From positions 1-19,174 of the forward strand of contig JAISBK010000013.1 in assembly GCA_031266255.1 (NCBI GenBank): a stretch of 19,174 nt of DNA, given 5' to 3'. Under the pieces are notes generated by a model. The model made no database searches and was not told where the DNA came from. It was given only the letters and a program-made list of their open reading frames with translations. This document shows positions 1 to 7,272 of this stretch, one piece after another (positions within the stretch are counted from its first letter, which is position 1; every line of letters begins with the position of its first letter). A program made the position numbers and the translations under genes. Source of the stretch: Treponema sp. (lineage in GTDB: Bacteria; Spirochaetota; Spirochaetia; Treponematales; Breznakiellaceae).

Positions 1-303
1 TTTATAGAATACCCGCTCACATAGCGGTTATTATTCTTAACTATGTGATAATACCATATCACTTTAATTTTCCGGTGTCTAGTATATTTTAGAAAAAAAT
101 AAAAAAAAGCGTAAAAAAAACAAGATTATGATGAGCTTATAAACCCTCTGCAAGAGCTTAACTCTTTCAAGAATACATACTTGAGCAAGCGCGGATACTA
201 TCCACATAAGGACTGCCGTGGCAGGCTCGTCCCAGGAGGCCGCCTATCTCCGTTATGGGCAAACCCCTTGATTCTTTTTGTTTTTTTCTATGATTTAGGG
301 CAT
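1..303. other. No gene recognised; AT-rich presumed host intergenic DNA
   Basis: No convincing reading frame is present on either strand. The segment holds an inverted repeat TCACATAG (17-24) / CTATGTGA (41-48) with a 16-base spacer, and an A-rich tract with three A-runs (91-122). These could be part of a promoter or terminator of a neighbouring host gene, but nothing decides it. Confidence 0.4.
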
Positions 304-342
304 AAAAAGGGCTATCCCGCAGCCTGTGGCTCCAGGATAGCC
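304..342 (-). terminator. Rho-independent terminator after the PPC-like fragment
   Basis: On the minus strand GGCTATCC (342-335) pairs with GGATAGCC (317-310), with an inner AGCC/GGCT stem (331-328 with 324-321), and a CTTTTT run follows at 309-304. It lies about 50 bases after the stop of the PPC-like frame on the same strand, so it fits as that gene's terminator. Confidence 0.75.
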
Positions 343-392
343 GCCGTTTCAAAGGGGCCCCTTCTTTACAAAAGGTCCGCTTTCATTGTGGT

Positions 393-689
393 TTACTCCT
401 GGTCGATTTGTATCCCATAATTACCGGTACTACCGAGAGAATAAGGGGTAACGACCACCATCACCGTGTCTCCGAAATACAGGGCATAGTATCCAGAGGT
501 AACCTGGTCATCAATAGTAGTTAGGAGGCTGTCGTTCCGGTATACGTGAGCATACGCATCAAAATTATACTGATTAAGCGTAAACTGATAAGATCCGGAA
601 TTAGTTACAGTGAAAGTGTAGATATCCGCTTCTCCTGGAAAATCGATGCTTCTGTCGTAGCCTGAACGCGCCAGCGAACAGAACCCCAA
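393..689 (-). pseudogene. PPC-like domain fragment of a secreted protein (presumed host gene, N-terminus missing)
   Basis: About 88 residues (659-396) resemble a bacterial pre-peptidase C-terminal (PPC) domain: YDRSIDFPGEADIYTFTVTN at the start, SGSYQFTLNQYNFDAYAHVY, a strand with YYALYFGDTVMVVVTPYS, and NYGIQIDQE at the end. PPC domains are small beta sandwiches at the ends of secreted proteins. The frame can only begin at a TTG (689) with no ribosome binding site, so the N-terminus and signal are missing. In another frame just upstream (717-664) lies an 18-residue hydrophobic run (FLICLYSLAFGVLFAGAF) that looks like a signal sequence, so an alternative is a frameshifted small secreted-protein gene. 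A terminator follows the stop. Confidence 0.5.
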
Positions 690-742
690 ACGCCAGTGAA
701 TACAGACAGATTAAAAATTACAAATAGTGAAACGGCATTACA

Positions 743-826
743 TTAACAAGGAATCCCGGATGGGGTACTTACCACGCTTAGCGTTATCTGATACTGCGGG
801 TTTGAGTCCTTATTGTAGAAATTGAC
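743..826 (-). pseudogene. Short open frame with beta-rich composition, possible gene remnant
   Basis: Between a TAG at 829-827 and a TAA at 745-743, 27 codons read VNFYNKDSNPQYQITLSVV and then STPSGIPC. The alternating polar/hydrophobic pattern resembles a surface-protein strand. There is no start codon or ribosome binding site. It is too short to identify; it may be a remnant of the gene that also left the PPC-like fragment, or chance. Confidence 0.2.
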
Positions 827-832
827 CTATTC

Positions 833-854
833 TCCAGGGAATCTCAACCCTGGA
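833..854. other. Short hairpin downstream of the tail fibre gene
   Basis: TCCAGGG and CCCTGGA (7-bp arms, 8-base loop) lie about 50 bases after the fibre stop. No T-run follows on the minus strand, so this is at most a weak or factor-dependent terminator for the late operon. Confidence 0.35.
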
Positions 855-900
855 CAGTTCCCTTGAGGAAAATACCGTACCTGACCCCGTAATTTCATAT

Positions 901-2481
901 CTACCACATCATGTAAATATTCAGATAGCCCGATGATGTTGATTTAAGGCCACTACCGCCCGCGGCACCGCCTATGGCACCACCCGCGCCGCCACCACCC
1001 TGGTACTGTATCTGCCACATGTACTTGTCAGTTGGCAGCACGTTCTCCCCTTTCTCACTGGCTCCGCCTATGCCACCAGTTTCACCATTTCCACCGCTAG
1101 AGCCGTATCCGCCGCCAGCTTTGCCTTCGCCATAGCTTGCGCCACCGCGCAGGTACCCGCTCCCGCCACCGCCTGACTTTGTGGTCATCCCCCCATTCCC
1201 ACCGACGCCATTGCTGCCGCCCTTGCCTCCGTATGAGCTTGTTCCGTCCGCGGCGGTACCATACCCGCCTGCGCCACCAGCACCGCCATATAGAGGATGA
1301 TCATCATCCCTCCCAGCACCCCCGCCGCCTGAACCCCCCAGGCACAATACCAATTCCGTGACCAAGTCGATAAAAGCCGAACCTCCGGTGCACCCACCCC
1401 CTCCTCCAGCAACGGATTCGGTGTCTTCGCCGTTATTACCGTTCCCACCAAGCGCATAGTGTATCAGGGTCGGATGGTACAGCATAAATGTACCTGCTTT
1501 TTGTTCGCCAGCCGCTCCTGCGCCACCCGTGTTGCTTTTATTATTGCCACCCCGTCCGCCTGTACCTGCTTTCATCTCGTAGCGATACGCCCCGGCAGGG
1601 AGCGTTGTCATCAGCACTATGTTCAATAAACTATAGGTGACGTTAACGACCTGCATCCCACCCGTCATCGGTACCGTCTGGTCCGCATTCAACAACCTCA
1701 TGGCGTTATAGCCATCAAGGATTACTTTCCCGTTATACTGCCCGTTGGTATAGAACAATTTTCCTACCGCCCGGTTATTGCCGTTGTACCACCCGCCTTT
1801 GGCGGAATTCCATGTAGGTTGCGTGGATGCGTAGCTGAATGATAGGGTACCCTCACTCGGTACGGCATAAATATAGTTAACCGCGTTCGCTGTTGGTGTC
1901 CCGGTAATGGCCCCATTCGCCCCATAAAGTGAGCCTCCCACCTCTACCTTACTACCCGCTGCTATCTGGGGCACCGATGAATTATCTATGTTGGTAAGTC
2001 CCAACGATATAAACCCGCGGATGACCGATTTAATACCGTCCATAACTCCTTGTACAAAAGCCGTGGTAGCTATCTGGGTATTATTCGTTTCAGGTTCTGC
2101 AGTTGGGGCCCTGGGGGTACCGGTAAGCGTTGGATTGTCTATCGGAGCGTAATAACTGCCCGGCTGCCCCGCAAGTTTTCCCGCATCAAGCCCGCTCTGC
2201 TCTCCATCTACGCTCTTGATTCGTTCCATCAATTTTGCTGCAGAGAACAGAGTCGCCAATTGACTGATGCTGGTATTATTGGGGGTACCGCCCAGCTCAG
2301 TGATGAGTGCCTCAAGATTGTCCAATATCAAATTGATAGTCTCAGCCGGGATAAACGAGGGTTTTACCTGGGGGTCGCTAAAACTTCCATTGGTAAACTT
2401 ACCGCTTGCATCCACTCCAGGCCATGGTACTGATTCTCCAAAAATCTCAATGCTTTGATTATCTGGATACATCCCTGCCAT
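901..2481 (-). CDS. Tail fibre protein with glycine-rich adhesin tip
   Basis: A 526-residue protein. Residues 1-90 hold a baseplate-attachment region (MAGMYPDNQSIEIFGESVPW). Residues 110-143 are the common phage fibre repeat (YYAPIDNPTLTGTPRAPT then NTQIATTAFV). Residues about 180-300 are mixed beta. Residues about 304-512 are very rich in glycine in short runs (GGGGG, GGSGGGGAG, GGAGGAGG) broken by short loops with charged and aromatic residues, ending with an NIYMMW strand. Glycine-rich fibre tips of this kind in T-even-like phages fold as packed polyglycine-II helices with the loops contacting the receptor. It is the last phage gene, 2 bases after gp48; AAGGAG precedes the ATG. No chaperone or second fibre gene follows. 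Confidence 0.9.
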   Translation of the reverse strand: MAGMYPDNQSIEIFGESVPWPGVDASGKFTNGSFSDPQVKPSFIPAETINLILDNLEALITELGGTPNNTSISQLATLFSAAKLMERIKSVDGEQSGLDAGKLAGQPGSYYAPIDNPTLTGTPRAPTAEPETNNTQIATTAFVQGVMDGIKSVIRGFISLGLTNIDNSSVPQIAAGSKVEVGGSLYGANGAITGTPTANAVNYIYAVPSEGTLSFSYASTQPTWNSAKGGWYNGNNRAVGKLFYTNGQYNGKVILDGYNAMRLLNADQTVPMTGGMQVVNVTYSLLNIVLMTTLPAGAYRYEMKAGTGGRGGNNKSNTGGAGAAGEQKAGTFMLYHPTLIHYALGGNGNNGEDTESVAGGGGGCTGGSAFIDLVTELVLCLGGSGGGGAGRDDDHPLYGGAGGAGGYGTAADGTSSYGGKGGSNGVGGNGGMTTKSGGGGSGYLRGGASYGEGKAGGGYGSSGGNGETGGIGGASEKGENVLPTDKYMWQIQYQGGGGAGGAIGGAAGGSGLKSTSSGYLNIYMMW

Positions 2482-2483
2482 AC

Positions 2484-3044
2484 TTAGACTCCTTCATATT
2501 TAAAAGAGATTATTTGATTAGCGAGCATAAGCGCTGCTATTTCCTGTTCAAAGTCCCTTATCAGTTGCTCTTCCTTTGGTTCGGATTGCTGTACCACAAA
2601 GAGCAAAACCGAAAACCCAATGGGGCCGCATATCCTTTGGTTGAATCGGGAAAACCCAAAGAAGGCGGGCTTATAGGGAAAGGTAATATCCGTTATGGAA
2701 AGTCCATACCTACCCGCTATCTTCTGCAGTTCCACCCGATTCGCGCTCACATCACGATTCGAGAGTAAAAACAAGCGCCGCTGCTCCAGGTCAAGTCCGT
2801 TCGTATTATGCCCTAAGAGTACTCGTTCCCAATCGGCGATAAGTTCATGGGTTGTTTCAATTATGCTCTCCGATTGGAGAGCATTCATCCGTTCTCTGAA
2901 TCGGATAAGTTCGACTGCTTTGACCTGACAGAATCGAGATACATCGCTTTCAGGATTTGCAAATTGGGTATCCCAGTAATCACCCTGAGGGAATAATTTT
3001 TGTAAGGCTGCTGCATATTCAGTGGCTGTGGCTACTAGTCCCAT
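2484..3044 (-). CDS. Baseplate/tail fibre attachment protein (Mu gp48, DUF2313/YmfQ-like)
   Basis: A 186-residue protein with the DUF2313 order: YAAALQKLFPQGDYWDTQF at the N-terminus, then RFRERMNALQSESI, TTHELIADWERVLLG at about 64-78, EQRRLFLLSNRD, and the C-terminal GPIGFSVLLFVVQQ near 140-153. It sits between the baseplate J gene and the fibre, as in Mu, and is thought to link fibre to baseplate. GGGGGAGG precedes the ATG at 3044, and it overlaps the gp47 end by 10 bases. Confidence 0.87.
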   Translation of the reverse strand: MGLVATATEYAAALQKLFPQGDYWDTQFANPESDVSRFCQVKAVELIRFRERMNALQSESIIETTHELIADWERVLLGHNTNGLDLEQRRLFLLSNRDVSANRVELQKIAGRYGLSITDITFPYKPAFFGFSRFNQRICGPIGFSVLLFVVQQSEPKEEQLIRDFEQEIAALMLANQIISFKYEGV

Positions 3045-4105
3045 GATACCTCCCCCACATAGGGATATTGCAGAATGGTGGTAGTAACAATACCGGTTGA
3101 ATCACCGTTTAATTTAACCGTCGCATCAGTTATGGTTACCCCATCAATGAGTGCGGTTCTGAGGGCTCCCGCGGTTATCTGTACTCCGGGCTGGGCGCTT
3201 ACTTGCAGATAGCTCTTCATCCGGTTTATGGCCAGTGCCCGATTCATATTGGTATCTTCAGAGGGTATCAAAGATACAACTGGATTAAGGTTTATGATTT
3301 CTGGTGTCCGGATGGTAAAGAGCACCGGTGGTGCGTTATCGTTTATATAAGCGCGTATCACATCGAGATTACTCACCGGATGCACCCATTCGAGTTGAGA
3401 CCCATTTATCACCTGTATGAGTACTGCCCCAAATACACCGAAGTGTTTATATTCCCATGCTGCTGATACTTCAGGACTTGCGTCCATGGCCCAGGCAGCA
3501 AAATCCCCTGATTTCCCATACCGGTTGGCATTACGGAGTCCAAGGAGTACCCGAACCAGATACTCCTCATCGGTCTCCGCATCCGCACCTCCTATAATGC
3601 CACTGCCCGTGCTGTGAGCTTTTGACGATATGCCCGCGGGGATGGCCGATACGACCGATAGTTCTTGTCCAGCGGCAAGATTGGTTTGTAAGCCGGTACC
3701 TTGCGCTTTTACCCGTACCACGACCGTTCCGTCCATGCCGATGCGGTATGCGTGTTCGGTGTAATACCGTTCTCCTGGTGAGGATGCAAAGATAAGCCCA
3801 GCAGGTACCGGCCTATCGGCAATACCCGTAATCAGTACCTCCCCACTGGCGGCGATTGCGTATAAGGGGGTAATCCTACTGGACCAGTGGGCCCGCAAAT
3901 ACGCTCCCTCAGCCGTATCCGGGAATAATTGCAAGGCCAAAAAATCCAGATCTCCCAGCAACTGGTGATACATCCCCGCATCTACTGCTGAGATTACTTT
4001 AAGCAGATTATACCGGGGTGTTCTCTCAAGCGGCTTAATGCGGCTCATATACTGGGCGTAGATGCGGTCAAGGATAACACTCAACGAATCCCGTCTAAAG
4101 GGCAT
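3035..4105 (-). CDS. Baseplate J-like protein (Mu gp47-like)
   Basis: A 356-residue baseplate J-family protein. LERTPRYNLLKVISAVDAGMYH is near the start, LFPDTAEGAYLRAHWSSRI at about 80-98, a beta domain with RPVPAGLIFASSPGERYYT follows, then IPAGISSKAHSTGSGIIGGADAETDEEYLVRVLLGL at about 160-195 and GDFAAWAMDASPEVSAAWE at about 200-218. The family forms the baseplate wedge ring that opens before sheath contraction. The start is the ATG at 4105, preceded by AAGGAGG at a good distance, so the 11 extra upstream residues are not translated. It overlaps gp46 and gp48. Confidence 0.92.
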   Translation of the reverse strand: MPFRRDSLSVILDRIYAQYMSRIKPLERTPRYNLLKVISAVDAGMYHQLLGDLDFLALQLFPDTAEGAYLRAHWSSRITPLYAIAASGEVLITGIADRPVPAGLIFASSPGERYYTEHAYRIGMDGTVVVRVKAQGTGLQTNLAAGQELSVVSAIPAGISSKAHSTGSGIIGGADAETDEEYLVRVLLGLRNANRYGKSGDFAAWAMDASPEVSAAWEYKHFGVFGAVLIQVINGSQLEWVHPVSNLDVIRAYINDNAPPVLFTIRTPEIINLNPVVSLIPSEDTNMNRALAINRMKSYLQVSAQPGVQITAGALRTALIDGVTITDATVKLNGDSTGIVTTTILQYPYVGEVSWD

Positions 4106-4424
4106 ACCATACCTCCTTAAGTAACTCATGAGAGCCATTTGCCCGCATTACCGTTACCGTATAGGTTATTTCATTTTTACCTGAGCGTTCAGTGTGGCAG
4201 GTAATCTCTCGTACAAGCCCATCGTTCACCAGCCATTGGGTAGCTTGGAGGATCAGGTGTCTTAGGGTGTCTGCGGTTTGTCCATCTAGTTTCCCCCTCT
4301 GCCTCAAGAGCCATAGGTCACTTCCAAAGGAGGGGTCGGCCCACCAGGTACCTTTGTTGGTACCAATACTCATCTGTACCAGTTCGCGGATATCTGCCCA
4401 CTGTTCAATTTTTACCGTTTCCAT
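4095..4424 (-). CDS. gp46-like baseplate wedge protein (gp25-type lysozyme family)
   Basis: A 109-residue protein. It shows TNKGTWWADPSFGSDLWLLR at about 22-41 and ILQATQWLVNDGLVREI at about 56-72, the layout of Mu gp46 and of the gp25/GPW-type baseplate wedge family. It connects sheath and baseplate. I use the ATG at 4424, preceded by AAGG at about 9 bases; an upstream in-frame ATG at 4445 is less likely. It overlaps gp45 by 20 bases and the next gene by 11. Confidence 0.82.
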   Translation of the reverse strand: METVKIEQWADIRELVQMSIGTNKGTWWADPSFGSDLWLLRQRGKLDGQTADTLRHLILQATQWLVNDGLVREITCHTERSGKNEITYTVTVMRANGSHELLKEVWYAL

Positions 4425-4977
4425 GGAAGACCTTATCTGATGCAATAGTGCTGAAATCCCCTACTTGAGCTGATGCCAAAGCCGTCGCCAGGGCTGCCTG
4501 GAGTGCTGAGGGGCTGCCATTTCCGGCTTCACTTATCGGTGTACCTCTCAACACCGAAAGGAGGATACTCAATAGCTCATTATTTTTCTGTAACTGATGT
4601 TGTAATTCCCGTACCTTCACCATACCGCCATTATCCGTACCATTCAGTTCCACGTTGCCATTATTCCTGCAGATAACCCAGCCTCCTGCCTCGGTATAGA
4701 GCGCAGCATCTGCCTCAGCCAATTCCGGCAGCAGTACCTCATCTGCTTTCATCACAGGCAGTAGTTCAAAGCTGTCAAGGTTTCCTCCCTGACAAAGTAC
4801 TAAGACCTTACCGTTCTTTGCCTTGGAAAAAAAGCCATAGGGGAACGCCTCATGTTGTTCCAGTACTTTCCCGTTATGGGTTTTTATCTGTATCTTCCCG
4901 TCTTCATACCGTCTCTGGAAATCGGATAGGCAACATAGATTGCGTAGTTTCGCGGCTAGCTCTTTAATACCATTCAT
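4405..4977 (-). CDS. Baseplate spike / puncture protein (Mu gp45-like)
   Basis: A 190-residue protein in the place of Mu gp45. It starts with a helix (KELAAKLRNLCCLSDFQRRYEDGKIQIKT), then an OB-like region with EAFPYGFFSKAKNGKVLVLCQGG at about 43-65, and continues with short beta repeats (DAALYTEAGGWVICRNNGNVELNG) that look like a needle. The C-terminal region is helical and small-residue-rich. It would pierce the outer membrane at the end of the hub. GAGG lies 9 bases upstream and the start overlaps gpP. Confidence 0.85.
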   Translation of the reverse strand: MNGIKELAAKLRNLCCLSDFQRRYEDGKIQIKTHNGKVLEQHEAFPYGFFSKAKNGKVLVLCQGGNLDSFELLPVMKADEVLLPELAEADAALYTEAGGWVICRNNGNVELNGTDNGGMVKVRELQHQLQKNNELLSILLSVLRGTPISEAGNGSPSALQAALATALASAQVGDFSTIASDKVFHGNGKN

Positions 4978-5990
4978 AGGTATGCCTCATGGTTTACCAC
5001 CGTAATCGTACATCCTAACGTCTCCGGGCTTGCCTCATATTCCACTTCGCAGATTAAGAGCCTATCAGCTAACCCAAGAGAGGGCACGGTAACCGGGATG
5101 AGTATATTCGGTACCCAAAACACTTCTTTTTCCTCGGTCGGCCCTAACCGTTTTATCTGTTCATCGGTAAGTCCCCAGCCTGATATGCTAACCGTGGTAC
5201 GGGTTTCTCGTCGCCGGCGCATCTCGGTTTGTGCCCGGCGTTCCAGTTTTGTTTGGGTAATAGTCGGATCGGTCATGTCAATGGTTAACTCCCGATTGTT
5301 TTCGCAGGTACTATCTACAAGCTGGACGTTGTTACCTCCTCCGGTAACGATATACCGGTGGAATTGTTCAGAGCCATTTTCGGTCCATCTGATGGTTTTG
5401 ATATTTATCCCTTCGCTCAGATGAAAGTGCTCAGGATTCCCGCGCCCTGCTTTCCATAAATAGAGATTACCCGCTTCGTTTGCCGTAAACAGAAACCCCT
5501 GATTATTCGCCTCATTTACCAGTTTTATCCACGGGCTTTCCCCTTCCAAGCAGAACGCGGGAACCAGTTGCGTAAGGTCTTGGGTATCGGGAAAGGTTTC
5601 ACAGGTTATACTAAACCTCTCCCCTATCCTATTGGTAAGCGCTTTGAGGGTCATTTCTGGATAATCATCACTGAAGGTTGAATCAATCATATCCCGGGCA
5701 GGAGAGCGTCCCAGTACCGTAATGCCGTGGGTCGCTCCGTCCACCTGTGCCGTTATTTCGTCCACCAACACCGTGGTTACCCGCCTCCCTCCTGCTTTTT
5801 CCGAATCTTTCATAACCGGATTAGGTACCCGTACTTCGATCCTATCATGTTTATGTACGTTGGTTCTTTCACCAGGATCGATTACCAGTTCTAGGGTATG
5901 ACAGATACAATCAAGCGATTTGCGGATGAAGATATGCCTCCATACCAATACGTTACCCGTGGTGACATTCTTAACGACAATCCTAGACAT
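4974..5990 (-). CDS. Baseplate hub protein (Mu gpP, gp44-like)
   Basis: A 338-residue hub protein. An N-terminal beta domain (SLDCICHTLELVID; VHKHDRIEVRV) is followed by VLGRSPARDMIDSTFS at about 92-107, a family hallmark, then the LysM-like middle (KALTNRIGERFSITCE), FCLEGESPWIKLVNEANNQG, and a C-terminal second barrel with RRAQTEMRRRRETRTTV, WVPNILIPVTVP and LLICEVEYEAS. These are typical of gpP/gpD-type hub proteins, which form the trimeric base of the spike. GGAGAGG precedes the ATG and the stop overlaps gp45 as ATGA. Confidence 0.9.
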   Translation of the reverse strand: MSRIVVKNVTTGNVLVWRHIFIRKSLDCICHTLELVIDPGERTNVHKHDRIEVRVPNPVMKDSEKAGGRRVTTVLVDEITAQVDGATHGITVLGRSPARDMIDSTFSDDYPEMTLKALTNRIGERFSITCETFPDTQDLTQLVPAFCLEGESPWIKLVNEANNQGFLFTANEAGNLYLWKAGRGNPEHFHLSEGINIKTIRWTENGSEQFHRYIVTGGGNNVQLVDSTCENNRELTIDMTDPTITQTKLERRAQTEMRRRRETRTTVSISGWGLTDEQIKRLGPTEEKEVFWVPNILIPVTVPSLGLADRLLICEVEYEASPETLGCTITVVNHEAYL

Positions 5991-7272
5991 ACACCACCTC
6001 TCCTTTAATCATAAAAGAATCGGCTATACGGTTAAGTTCCTGCAGGGTAACACCGTCGCAGCCTACATACTGAGCCAACGCTAAAAGCGGGAGGGGAACC
6101 GTAACCGTACGGTGTACCTCAGCGCTTAATTCTTTTGCGACAAGTTCCTGGGATACACTCATACGCAGGTCTTCAATCGCTGCATATATCACAGGATTAT
6201 CTTGATTGATACGTGCCTCAAGGTGCTGTAAGAGCGTCCAGTACCCGTGCGCCGTTTGAGAGGATATGACTCCCATCTGTACGATGATCTGACTTGCTAT
6301 ACACAACGCTCCTATCCAATAACACTGTTCTATCGCCTCTTTGGTGTTTTGTTGGGGGATGGTAGCGGTCGAACCCTCAAGGGTAAACGTGCTTGCAGCA
6401 AGGAATTGAAGGAGCACGTTTCTTTCATTGGTATTTGCGGGAGCAGGATAGGATGAGAAATCCTCGTAGGAATCAACGCTGTTTTTTATCTCAAGCAGCC
6501 CTGCGAATATAGATGCAGCCGCATTAAAGAAGGCCCGTGCAAATTCCTGGGGAGATCGAATACCCTGGGCAATGAGACTTGAAAGAGCGTTAATGGTGTT
6601 GGTAATCGTATTAAGGGTGGTTTGCGCTGCTTGTACCCGGCCCAATATCGACAATAATACAGACCTCACCTGAGAAAAGCCTTGTACCAGGGTATTCGTA
6701 TCAAGATTCTCTTCCAGCTTCTGTTCAAGGGCAGCAATAGCCGCTTCCTGTAAGGCTTCGGCTCTGGCCTTTGTGGTGGCTTCATTCTGGGCTTCCTCTG
6801 CCTCAGTCCGGGCATGAGGGGATACACCAGCCCGCGTGCAATCAATACTGACCGAGCACTGTCCTTTTTCGTCGGTCTTTTCAGATACGTTATATTCAGT
6901 TACCACCACCGGGAAGCGTCCCCAGAAGGGTAAATCAATAAAGCCCGGTGTCTCATCGTCGGTACTAACCCGTAATGATTCAATGAGGGCGTTTCTGGTG
7001 GTTATATACTCAGGGCCACGAATAAACCCTTGAAGGTGTAATACCTGCGGCTTCTCGTTAAGTCGTTCATTCGACCATAATCCTCCGAAGGGATATTCCG
7101 CAGTATCCACCGACTGGCCACCGGAAAAATCGAACCGCTCTAAGGTAAGGGTAATCGGTTCACCCCCTGGAGCTTGGTAACTGGTCAAGCGGGGAGGGTA
7201 TTCAGTATCCTGACGTTCTGCCTGTCGCCACGTCTTGGCGTGAACAGTGGGCAGGGATGCGTCAAAACTCAT
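5983..7272 (-). CDS. DNA circularisation / baseplate protein (Mu gpN-like)
   Basis: About 429 residues. The first 140 match the N-terminal domain of Mu gpN-type DNA circularisation proteins (LTLERFDFSGGQSVDTAEYPFGG, PQVLHLQGFIRG, ITTRNALIESL, GFIDLPFWG). A predicted coiled coil rich in Ala and Glu (about 160-200) and a long helical region follow. The protein joins tube and baseplate. I prefer the ATG at 7272 because it overlaps the tape measure stop as ATGA; an upstream in-frame ATG at 7284 is possible. It overlaps the gpP gene by 8 bases. Confidence 0.87.
   Translation of the reverse strand: MSFDASLPTVHAKTWRQAERQDTEYPPRLTSYQAPGGEPITLTLERFDFSGGQSVDTAEYPFGGLWSNERLNEKPQVLHLQGFIRGPEYITTRNALIESLRVSTDDETPGFIDLPFWGRFPVVVTEYNVSEKTDEKGQCSVSIDCTRAGVSPHARTEAEEAQNEATTKARAEALQEAAIAALEQKLEENLDTNTLVQGFSQVRSVLLSILGRVQAAQTTLNTITNTINALSSLIAQGIRSPQEFARAFFNAAASIFAGLLEIKNSVDSYEDFSSYPAPANTNERNVLLQFLAASTFTLEGSTATIPQQNTKEAIEQCYWIGALCIASQIIVQMGVISSQTAHGYWTLLQHLEARINQDNPVIYAAIEDLRMSVSQELVAKELSAEVHRTVTVPLPLLALAQYVGCDGVTLQELNRIADSFMIKGEVVYV

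Larger units (their letters stand above)
690..900. other. Right-end region between the last phage gene and the presumed host DNA
   Basis: These 211 bases hold no intact gene. The contents are the hairpin at 833-854, the 27-codon remnant at 743-826 and, at the left side, a possible phage right end. On the plus strand, TGAATACAGACAG starts at 697 and is followed by an AT-rich stretch and AGTGAAACGG. Mu-type ends start with 5'-TG, and the Mu right end starts TGAA. No repeated transposase-binding motif is clear, so the exact junction is uncertain and could also lie closer to 900. Confidence 0.35.

Noticed and set aside
17..48. Inverted repeat TCACATAG/CTATGTGA as a terminator
   Set aside because: The spacer is 16 bases, the stem is AT-rich and no T-run follows; not enough to call a terminator.
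352..363. 12-bp perfect palindrome AAGGGGCCCCTT
   Set aside because: It lies between a stop codon and a clear terminator, has no partner copy in the window and is too short to assign a role.
181..420. Plus- and minus-strand small frames (79 and 61 codons) at the window start
   Set aside because: No ribosome binding site, no recognisable domain, and the plus-strand frame runs across the terminator hairpin at 304-342.
1185..1457. Minus-strand 90-codon frame within the tail fibre gene
   Set aside because: It is an alternative frame of the glycine-rich repeat, which keeps all frames open through GC-rich codons.
901..2481. Invertible fibre segment (Mu G-segment type) or DGR-type variable repeat
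   Set aside because: No inverted repeats flank the 3' part of the fibre, no invertase or reverse transcriptase is present, and no template repeat was seen.
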